Source of the DNA: Streptomyces sp. A012304
GTDB taxonomy: Bacteria > Actinomycetota > Actinomycetes > Streptomycetales > Streptomycetaceae
Length of the DNA stretch: 56,418 bases
Direction of reading: 5' to 3'
Assembly: GCF_026008495.1 (NCBI RefSeq)
Contig: NZ_BQUN01000074.1
Span: forward strand, 16,147 to 72,564
Under the pieces are notes generated by a model that ran no database searches, was not told the origin of the DNA, and was given only the letters and a program-made list of their open reading frames with translations. Position 1 is the first letter of the stretch, and every line of letters begins with the position of its first letter. Position numbers and translations under genes: made by a program. This document shows positions 23,038 through 30,124 of this stretch, one piece after another.

Positions 23038-25875
23038 TCAACCGGAGAAGCCGACGTGCGCCAGCCGCAACGGGCCGCGCAGTCTCAACCGCAGATCACC
23101 CACGCCCTCCGCGGTGAACGGGGCGTCGAGGGTGATGTAGTCGTACGGCCCCGCCGTGGGCGTGGGGACCGTCAGCTCCGCGAGGACCGGGCCGCCGGCC
23201 AGCGACACCTCCACCGTGCCCTCACCCGCCACGGTGACCCGCACCCCGCCGACCCCGGTCCCGAAGTCGCAGGCCCGGTAGAGCAGCTCGCCCGAGCCGC
23301 CCGCCGCCGGCGTCACCGCGTCGCCCGACACCTTCGTCCGGTCGACGATCTCCGTGCCGCTCTGCTCGTCGAAGTCGACCGCGTCCACCCCCCGCCCGCG
23401 CACCGCGCGCGGCGCGGCCGGCTCGCCGTCCAGCGTCACCGCCGTCCGCAGCCGGACGTCCTCGCTGGAGGCGCCGACCAGCAGGTCGTACGGCCCCGGC
23501 TCGCGGCGCCAGGCGCCCCGGGCCACGTCCCAGAACGCGAACGCGGACAGCGGCACCTCGAAGGACAGCTCCGTCCTCGCGCCGGGGGCGAGCGTGACGC
23601 GGTGGTGGGCCAGCAGCTCACGGCGCGGACGGGTGACCGACGGCTCGACCGCGCGCGTGTAGAGCTGCGCGACCTCGTCGGCGGTCACGTCCCCGGTGTT
23701 GGTGACCGTGAAGGAGACCCGCACCCGGTCGTCCCCGACGCGCACCGCCAGATCGGCGTACGCGAACGACGCGTACGACAGGCCGTGCCCGAACGGGAAC
23801 AGCGGGGTGCCCTCGAAGTACAGATACGTCTGACGGGCGCCGATCACGTCGTAGTCCAACAGGTCCGGCAGATCGGCGTCGTCGGCGTACCAGGTCTGCG
23901 GCAGCCGGCCCGCCGGGGAGACGTCACCGGCCAGGACACGGGCCAGGGCGGTGCCCGCGGCCTGCCCGCCGTGCGCGGTCCACAGCGCCGCCGCCAGCCG
24001 GCCCGGCTCGAACGCGTACGGGTACGCCGACACCAGCACCAGCACCGTCCGCGGGTTCGCGGCGCGGGCCGCGGCGAGCAGCCGCTCCTGGTGCTCCGGC
24101 AGCCGCAGCGTCGTACGGTCCTCGGTCTCCCGGCCGTTGATGTGCGGGTCGTTGCCCGCCACCACCACGACCACGTCCGCCTCGGCCGCGACGCGGGTCA
24201 CCGCGTCCTCGCCGCGCTCCACGACGACGACCTCGAAGACCTCGGGATCCTCCTCGGCAACCTTCACGCCGTCGGCGGCGACGCAGACGTGGTGCCCCGT
24301 TCCCATGTGCTTCAGGAGGTGACCGTTCTCATGGGCCTCGAGACGGAACGTCTCCTGGACCACCCAGCCGCCCGGCTGGTCCGCGGAGGCGCGCAGGAAG
24401 CCGTCCTCGGCGACCGAGAGATAGCGGCCGTCCGGAGCGCGCAGCGTCCAGACGCCCTCGCCCCATTCGACCAGCGCGAGTTCGGTGCCGGCCGCGTCGG
24501 CGGTCAGCGGCGGGAGGTCGGTGCGGCCGGCGAGGAGCGCCGGGTCCAGCGCGCCCTCGGCGCCGCGCACCTGGTCGGTGGCCTCCGGGGCCGGCGGCAC
24601 CTTCAGGAACGTACCCGCGGCGGTCTTCAGCAGGACCCGGTCCACGCCCTCCGCGAACAGCACCCGCTCCGCGCCGAACCGCTCGTACAGGCCCTCCAGA
24701 GGGGTGGAGCGGTGGATCAGCGTGCCGCTGTACCAGTCGAGCTTGCACTCGTCGGCGAGCAGACCGACCACCGCGATCCGGGTGTCGGCGGCCAGCGGCA
24801 GCACCCCGTCGTTGCGCAGCAGGACGACCGCCTGCTCGGCGGCCTCCCGGGCGAGGTCGCGGTGGGCCGGGGTGTCGAACTCGCCGGTGCCCGCGTGCGG
24901 GTCGTAGTGCGGGTCGAACTCGCCGAGGCGGAAGCGCACCGACAGCTGGCGGCGGACCGCCGTGTCGAGGTCGGCCTCGGTCAGCAGGCCCCGCTCCAAC
25001 GCCCCCCGGACGCGCGCGGTGATCTTCGAGCCGTCCGTGCCGTGGTCGGTGAAGCTGTCCACGCCGGCCACCAGCGCGGCAGCCGTCGCCTCCTCATGGG
25101 TGTCGAAGTAGTGCTCGGAGTCGACCAGGTTGGACGGCGCGCCCGCGTCCGAGCAGACCAGCAGGTCCTCCTCGGTCCAGCCGCGCAGGTGCTCGCGCAG
25201 ATAGGGGGAGACATGGTTGGGGCGGCCGTTGACCAGGTTGTACGCCGGCATCACCCCGGCCACCGCGCCCGCCTCGACCGTCTCGCGGAAGGCGCGCAGA
25301 TCGTACTCGTGCAGCACGCGCGGGCGCACCGAGGACGAGGTGACGTCACGGCCGGTCTCGTTGTTGTGGGCCAGCCAGTGCTTGAGGACCGGGGCGGTGC
25401 GCCAGTACGTCGGATGTTCGCCGCGCAGCCCGTGGGTGTAGGCGGTGGCGATAGCGGAGGTCAGCTTCGGGTCCTCGGAGTAGCCCTCCTCGTTGCGGCC
25501 CCACAGGGGGTGGCGCAGCAGGTTGACCGTGGGGGACCACACGTTCAGCCCGACGCGCTCGTCCCGGGCACGCATCGCGCGGACCTCCTTGGACACCGCC
25601 TCGCCGACCCGGCGTACCAGCTCCGGGTTCCAGGTCGCGCCCAGCCCCACGGCCTGCGGGAACACCGTCGCCGGGCCCATCCACGCCACGCCGTGCAGCG
25701 CCTCCTGGCCGGTGCGGAACGCGGCGACGCCGAGCCGCTCGACGGCCGGGGCGAACTGGTGGAGGAGGGAGATCTTCTCGTCCAGGGTCAGCCGCGACAG
25801 CAGATCGTCGATGCGCTTCGCGAACGGCAGGTGCGAATCGCGGAAAGGCGGCGTGGGCGGCGTGGGTGCGGTCAC
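23038..25875 (-). CDS. GH3 beta-glucosidase with inserted beta-trefoil-like domain and C-terminal CBM6-like domain
   Basis: A 945-aa enzyme with no signal peptide, so cytosolic. Order: GH3 TIM barrel (about 10-290) with nucleophile D243 in LVCSDAGAPSN; GH3 C-domain interrupted at about 412-548 by an insertion with a fascin/trefoil-like repeat (DGRYLSVAEDGFLRASADQ); general acid/base candidate E583 in GRETEDRTTLRLP; an FnIII-like domain (about 690-760, VTNTGDVTADEVAQLY); and a C-terminal jelly-roll resembling CBM6. Start GTG at 25875 has AAGGGAAC upstream. It would release glucose from trimmed xyloglucan oligosaccharides. A LacI-type palindrome overlaps its promoter. Confidence 0.88.
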   Translation of the reverse strand: MTAPTPPTPPFRDSHLPFAKRIDDLLSRLTLDEKISLLHQFAPAVERLGVAAFRTGQEALHGVAWMGPATVFPQAVGLGATWNPELVRRVGEAVSKEVRAMRARDERVGLNVWSPTVNLLRHPLWGRNEEGYSEDPKLTSAIATAYTHGLRGEHPTYWRTAPVLKHWLAHNNETGRDVTSSSVRPRVLHEYDLRAFRETVEAGAVAGVMPAYNLVNGRPNHVSPYLREHLRGWTEEDLLVCSDAGAPSNLVDSEHYFDTHEEATAAALVAGVDSFTDHGTDGSKITARVRGALERGLLTEADLDTAVRRQLSVRFRLGEFDPHYDPHAGTGEFDTPAHRDLAREAAEQAVVLLRNDGVLPLAADTRIAVVGLLADECKLDWYSGTLIHRSTPLEGLYERFGAERVLFAEGVDRVLLKTAAGTFLKVPPAPEATDQVRGAEGALDPALLAGRTDLPPLTADAAGTELALVEWGEGVWTLRAPDGRYLSVAEDGFLRASADQPGGWVVQETFRLEAHENGHLLKHMGTGHHVCVAADGVKVAEEDPEVFEVVVVERGEDAVTRVAAEADVVVVVAGNDPHINGRETEDRTTLRLPEHQERLLAAARAANPRTVLVLVSAYPYAFEPGRLAAALWTAHGGQAAGTALARVLAGDVSPAGRLPQTWYADDADLPDLLDYDVIGARQTYLYFEGTPLFPFGHGLSYASFAYADLAVRVGDDRVRVSFTVTNTGDVTADEVAQLYTRAVEPSVTRPRRELLAHHRVTLAPGARTELSFEVPLSAFAFWDVARGAWRREPGPYDLLVGASSEDVRLRTAVTLDGEPAAPRAVRGRGVDAVDFDEQSGTEIVDRTKVSGDAVTPAAGGSGELLYRACDFGTGVGGVRVTVAGEGTVEVSLAGGPVLAELTVPTPTAGPYDYITLDAPFTAEGVGDLRLRLRGPLRLAHVGFSG

Positions 25876-25910
25876 GTGGGTTCCCTTTGCGACGGAGCGA
25901 GGAGACTCTT

Positions 25911-25924
25911 TCGAAGCGCTTCGA
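25911..25924. promoter_or_regulatory. LacI-type operator in the GH3 promoter
   Basis: TCGAAGCGCTTCGA is a perfect 14-bp palindrome with the central CG that LacI-family dimers need. It sits just downstream of the GH3 -10 box, over the expected transcription start. A half-site TTCGACGGTGCC follows 7 bp later at 25931. Confidence 0.75.
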
Positions 25925-25953
25925 TGCTCATTCGACGGTGCCGTGGGTGTCAA
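25924..25953 (-). promoter_or_regulatory. Promoter of the GH3 gene
   Basis: Read on the minus strand, a perfect -35 TTGACA (25953-25948), an 18-bp spacer and GAGCAT (25929-25924) as -10. The operator at 25911-25924 directly abuts it, a classical repression geometry. Confidence 0.5.
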
Positions 25954-26053
25954 GAGACCCCACCGCGACAACTCCGACGCACTGGCGTGATTTCAAGTCG
26001 TATATGAGCGTGCACAAAACCCGGATACCTCGGAGCAATCTTGGAAGCGACCC

Positions 26054-26082
26054 TTGTGCACCCCCATGCCTTCACTTAACCT
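26054..26082 (+). promoter_or_regulatory. Candidate promoter of the xyloglucan-oligosaccharide transporter operon
   Basis: TTGTGC (26054-26059), 17-bp spacer, TAACCT (26077-26082). The expected transcription start, about 26089, is just before the operator at 26093. Weak match to consensus, supported by operator placement. Confidence 0.4.
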
Positions 26083-26092
26083 CACAGCAACA

Positions 26093-26106
26093 TCGAAGCG
26101 CTTCGA
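26093..26106. promoter_or_regulatory. LacI-type operator of the transporter operon
   Basis: A second copy of TCGAAGCGCTTCGA, perfectly palindromic. An extra half-site TTCGACAGTGCG starts at 26113, with exactly the same 6-bp gap as at the GH3 operator. It lies about 155 bp before the lipoprotein start codon. Confidence 0.75.
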
Positions 26107-26259
26107 CGATCCTTCGACAGTGCGGAGCCGCCGCCGCGAGGTGGGCAGTGCTCCGACGAGCAGGGGCCGGGAACCGCTTCAGCTCAGCCAGTTCCACTCG
26201 AGACACCACAGCCGACGGCCACCGCCGGGTGTCCTGGTGCGCCATGAAGGGTTGACGCA

Positions 26260-27954
26260 ATGACGCCGAACGCCGCTTCCCCCTCGTCCGGGCCCACCCG
26301 GAGAAGCTTCCTCGCCTCCACGGCGGTCGCCACCGCAGCGGTGGCGGGAGGGATGCCGCTGCTGTCCGCCTGCGGCGGCTCGGACAGCGGCTCGAATGAG
26401 GGCACCACCTCGGGCAAGGACGCCGAGAAGATCCTGCCGGCGTACGTCGCCAGCAACGTCGTCACGCCCGACCTGCCCTCCAAGAACGGCTCCGCGCTCG
26501 GCTTCACCAGCAAGCTTGACCTCGCCACTCTGAAGACCTCGGTGCCGAAGAAGCTCGGCAAGGGCGGCAAGGTCACGATCATGTCGCCGTTCTGGGGCCC
26601 GCCGCCCAAGAGCGACAACGCCTACTACAGGGCGATGAACGACCTGATCGGCGTCGACGTCGCCTGGCAGAACCAGGACGGCAACGCCTACGAGCAGAAG
26701 CTCGGCGCGGTCCTCGCCTCCAGCAACGTCCCCGACGTGGTGGTCATCCCCGGCTGGAACATGGGCGGCAAGATACCCAGCGCCATCGCCGGCAAGTTCG
26801 CCGATCTCGGGCCGTACCTCTCCGGCGACGCGGTCAAGGAGTTCCCGAACCTCGCGGCGATCCCGACCGACGCCTGGCAGCGGTCCATCTTCAGCGGCCG
26901 GCTGCGCGGCCTGCCGATGCCCGCCTCGTACGTCGCGAACATCGTGCCCTTCTACCGCAAGGACATCTTCGACAAGGAGGGCTACGAGGTCCCCCGGTCG
27001 GCGGACGAGTTCATGGCGCTGGCCAAGGAGATCACCAACGCCAAGGCCAAGCGGTGGGCCTGCAACGACATGAAGTGGACGGCCTTCAACGTCTTCGGGG
27101 TGCTGTCCGGAAGCGAGAAGGCGCTCGGCTGGAACCTGGTCGACGGCAAGCTGATCTACCGCGTGGAGACCGAGGAGTACCTCGAGGCGCTGGAGTGGAC
27201 CCGCAAGCTCTTCGCCGCCGGGTACGTCCACCCCGACGGCCGGCTCGGCAAGAGCCAGGCCGTCGACCCGAGCACCAAGTTCGCGGCCGGCGAGTTCCTG
27301 ATCTACAACAACGACATGTCCAGCTGGTGGGGCCAGCAGGCCATCCAGCAGACCCACAACCCCGACTTCCGCATCTGGGGCATGGACATCTTCGGCCACG
27401 ACGGCGGCGACCCGACGCTCTACGCCACCAACCCGGCCAACATCTTCGCCTTCGTCAGCAAGAAGGCGTCCGAGGCCGTCATCCGTGACGTCCTCGCCGT
27501 CGCCAACGTGACCGCCGCCCCGTACGGCACGAAGGAGTACATGCTCACCAACTACGGGGTGGAGGGCACCCACTACACCGTCAAGGACGGCGTGCCCACC
27601 AAGACCGACAAGGGCAACCTCGAGGTCGCCAACGCCTACGTCATGGTCGCCAGCCCCGCCGCGACCATCGCCCGCCCCGACTTCCCGGACATCGGCAAGG
27701 CCGCGGTCGAGTGGCAGCAGCGGATGGGCGCCTTCACCAAGAAGACCCCGTTCTACGGCATGCAGGTCGCCGAGCCCGCCCGCTACACCAACCTCTCCAA
27801 CGACTTCGAGCAGCTGGAGGACGACGTCGTCCGCGGCCGCAAGAAGATCAGCGACGTGCAGCAGGCCGTCTCCGACTGGCGCAAGAAGGGCGGCGACCAG
27901 CTGCGCGACTGGTACAAGAAGCTGCTCGACGACAACGGCTCGGCCGCGAGCTGA
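26260..27954 (+). CDS. Carbohydrate ABC transporter substrate-binding lipoprotein (LplA-type, large)
   Basis: A 564-aa extracellular solute-binding protein. The N-terminus has a Tat motif TRRSFLAS (13-20) and lipobox LSAC (C38). The mature domain begins VTIMSPFWGPPPKSDN and is about 100 residues longer than ordinary sugar receptors, typical of LplA-like proteins that bind longer oligosaccharides. It heads the operon with two LplB/YtcP-type permeases and is followed by GH74, GH42, GH95 and GH12 genes, so xyloglucan oligosaccharides are the likely ligand (inference). AAGGG precedes the ATG. Confidence 0.88.
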   Translation: MTPNAASPSSGPTRRSFLASTAVATAAVAGGMPLLSACGGSDSGSNEGTTSGKDAEKILPAYVASNVVTPDLPSKNGSALGFTSKLDLATLKTSVPKKLGKGGKVTIMSPFWGPPPKSDNAYYRAMNDLIGVDVAWQNQDGNAYEQKLGAVLASSNVPDVVVIPGWNMGGKIPSAIAGKFADLGPYLSGDAVKEFPNLAAIPTDAWQRSIFSGRLRGLPMPASYVANIVPFYRKDIFDKEGYEVPRSADEFMALAKEITNAKAKRWACNDMKWTAFNVFGVLSGSEKALGWNLVDGKLIYRVETEEYLEALEWTRKLFAAGYVHPDGRLGKSQAVDPSTKFAAGEFLIYNNDMSSWWGQQAIQQTHNPDFRIWGMDIFGHDGGDPTLYATNPANIFAFVSKKASEAVIRDVLAVANVTAAPYGTKEYMLTNYGVEGTHYTVKDGVPTKTDKGNLEVANAYVMVASPAATIARPDFPDIGKAAVEWQQRMGAFTKKTPFYGMQVAEPARYTNLSNDFEQLEDDVVRGRKKISDVQQAVSDWRKKGGDQLRDWYKKLLDDNGSAAS

Positions 27955-27980
27955 CCCGACGCCAGGCAAGGAGAACGGCC

Positions 27981-29015
27981 GTGTCGAACAGCACGGTGCC
28001 TCGCAGCAAGGCCGAGGCCGACGAGAAGAGCAGGACCCCGGTGGCGTCCGGTGACGCCACCGGTCCGAAGAAGAAACGATCCGCGGGGAAGCTGAGTCTG
28101 CGGATCAGGTTCAGACGCGACCGCGTCCTGCTCCTGATGACCCTGCCGGCCGTCCTCCTGGTCCTGCTCTTCAACTACGTGCCGATCCTCGGCAACGTCG
28201 TCGCCTTCCAGGAGTACGACCCTTACATCAGTGACAACGGCGTCGTCTCCATCCTCAACAGCCCCTGGGTGGGCCTGGAGAACTTCCAGCGGCTGTTCGA
28301 GGACTCGGCCTTCTGGGGCGCCGTCCAGAACACGCTCGTACTGTTCTTCCTCCAGCTCGTGCTGTACTTCCCGATCCCCATCCTGCTCGCGCTGCTGATC
28401 AACAGCGTGGTCAGGCCCCGGGTGCGGGCGGTGTCGCAGGCGATCCTCTACCTGCCGCACTTCTTCTCGTGGGTGCTGGTCATCGCGGTGTTCCAGCAGT
28501 TGTTCGGCGGGGCGGGCATCCTCTCCCAGCTCCTGCGCCGGCACGGCTACGACGGCATCGACATCATGACCGACCCGGACACCTTCGCGTTCCTGATCAC
28601 CGCGCAGAGCGTGTGGAAGGACGCGGGCTGGGGGATCATCGTCTTCCTCGCCGCGCTGGCCTCGGTCCCTCCGGACCTGTACGAGGCCGCGGCGATGGAC
28701 GGCGCGAACCGCTGGCGCCGCATGTGGCACGTCACCCTGCCCGCCCTGCGCCCGGTGATCGCCCTGCTGCTGGTGCTGCGCGTCGGTGACGCCCTCACCG
28801 TGGGCTTCGAACAGATCCTGCTGCAACGCGACGCGGTGGGGCCCGGGGCGGGGGAGGTCCTCGACACCTTCGTGTGGTGGAACGGCGTCCGCAACCAGGA
28901 CTTCGGCTACGCGGCCGCCGCCGGACTCATCAAGGGCGTCGTCAGCCTCGGGCTGGTCCTCGTCGCGAACAAGGTGGCCCATCTCATGGGCGAGCAGGGG
29001 GTGTACAAGAAGTGA
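27981..29015 (+). CDS. Carbohydrate ABC transporter permease 1 (LplB-type)
   Basis: A 344-aa permease with six main membrane helices after a Lys-rich cytosolic tail (GPKKKRSAGK). FNYVPILGNVVAFQEYDPY near the N-terminus and the ATPase-contact loop YEAAAMDGANRWRRMWHVTLP are hallmarks of the LplB branch. The GTG start at 27981 has AAGGAG 8 bp upstream and lies 26 bp after the binding-protein stop. No ATPase gene is encoded nearby, so the transporter presumably uses the shared Streptomyces ATPase MsiK (family knowledge, not visible here). Confidence 0.9.
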   Translation: MSNSTVPRSKAEADEKSRTPVASGDATGPKKKRSAGKLSLRIRFRRDRVLLLMTLPAVLLVLLFNYVPILGNVVAFQEYDPYISDNGVVSILNSPWVGLENFQRLFEDSAFWGAVQNTLVLFFLQLVLYFPIPILLALLINSVVRPRVRAVSQAILYLPHFFSWVLVIAVFQQLFGGAGILSQLLRRHGYDGIDIMTDPDTFAFLITAQSVWKDAGWGIIVFLAALASVPPDLYEAAAMDGANRWRRMWHVTLPALRPVIALLLVLRVGDALTVGFEQILLQRDAVGPGAGEVLDTFVWWNGVRNQDFGYAAAAGLIKGVVSLGLVLVANKVAHLMGEQGVYKK

Positions 29016-29947
29016 CCGCCGTCATCGACAAGCCCGCGCGCAAGCCCGGACGCTGGGCCGCCCCGCCCCGGCCGGTGTGGGAGGAGCCGCCCAGCAGGGC
29101 CGGCCTCGCCGGCAAGGGCCTGGCCCTCTCCCTGGCCTGCCTCGCGATCCTCTTCCCCCTGTGGATCGTCGTCGTCACCAGCCTGTCCACCCGCAAGACC
29201 ATCGACGAGGCGGGCGGGCTGGTGATGATCCCCAAGGACATCACCTTCATCGCCTACCAGGAGCTGCTGAGCGGCGGACAGGTCACCCGGGCGGCCGTCA
29301 TCAGCGTGCTGATCACCCTCGTCGGCACCCTGTTCTCCATGACGGTGTCCGTGCTGTGCGCCTACGGGCTCTCCCGCACCGGCTCGCTCGGCCACCGCTG
29401 GCTGCTGATGACCCTGCTGGCGACGATGTTCTTCAGCGCCGGTCTGATCCCGACGTACCTGCTGGTGCAGTCGCTGGGGCTGACCGACACCTACCTGGCG
29501 CTGATCCTGCCGAGCGCGATCAGCGTCTTCAACATCCTGGTGCTGCGGGGCTTCTTCATGGGGATCTCGCCGGAACTGATCGACAGCGCGCGGATCGACG
29601 GCGCGGGCGACGTCCGGATCCTCTGGCAGATCGTCATGCCGCTCTCCCGCGCGGTCATCGCGGTGATCACGCTGTTCTACGCGGTCGGGTACTGGAGCGC
29701 GTGGTTCAACGCCTCGCTGTACCTCAACGACCAGGACATGATGCCGCTGCAGAACGTCATGATCCAGCTCGTCCAGAAGCAGGAGGCCCCGGTGGGACTG
29801 GGGCAGGCCATCAGGACCGGCGAACTGTCCGGGCTGGCCGTGCAGATGGCGGTCATGGTGATGGCGTTGCTGCCGGTCGCGGTGTTGTCGCCGTTCGTCC
29901 AGAAGCACTTCAAGAAGGGAATGCTGACGGGCGCGGTGAAGGGCTGA
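29012..29947 (+). CDS. Carbohydrate ABC transporter permease 2 (YtcP/MalG-type)
   Basis: A 311-aa permease with six membrane helices. Diagnostic segments are FFSAGLIPTYLLVQSLGL and the EAA-type loop LIDSARIDGAGDVRILWQIVMPL; it ends PFVQKHFKKGMLTGAVKG, as YtcP-type proteins do. Its GTG overlaps the stop of the first permease gene (GTGA), so the two chains are made together. It partners the LplB-type subunit. A 177-bp GC-rich gap without a gene separates it from GH74. Confidence 0.9.
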   Translation: MTAVIDKPARKPGRWAAPPRPVWEEPPSRAGLAGKGLALSLACLAILFPLWIVVVTSLSTRKTIDEAGGLVMIPKDITFIAYQELLSGGQVTRAAVISVLITLVGTLFSMTVSVLCAYGLSRTGSLGHRWLLMTLLATMFFSAGLIPTYLLVQSLGLTDTYLALILPSAISVFNILVLRGFFMGISPELIDSARIDGAGDVRILWQIVMPLSRAVIAVITLFYAVGYWSAWFNASLYLNDQDMMPLQNVMIQLVQKQEAPVGLGQAIRTGELSGLAVQMAVMVMALLPVAVLSPFVQKHFKKGMLTGAVKG

Positions 29948-30124
29948 CGCCCACCGCGGAGGTGCCGGGCGTCGTCCGGCCGCCGCGGGCCGTCCCTCGC
30001 CGATCCGGCGGTTCCCCGCGCCGCCGGGCACGTCCGCCGCCGCCCGCCGCCCGGCGGAGCCGTCTCCACGGGCAGGCACCCAGCAAGAGCAGGCTCACCC
30101 AACCGACTCCCTGCGAGGTACCCC

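Larger units (their letters stand above)
25876..26259. other. 384-bp divergent regulatory region, GH3 versus transporter operon
   Basis: No gene is visible. The region holds one promoter and operator for the GH3 gene (minus strand) and one promoter and operator for the sugar transporter operon (plus strand), described below. Between 26107 and 26259 a roughly 150-nt untranslated leader precedes the transporter gene. Confidence 0.7.
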
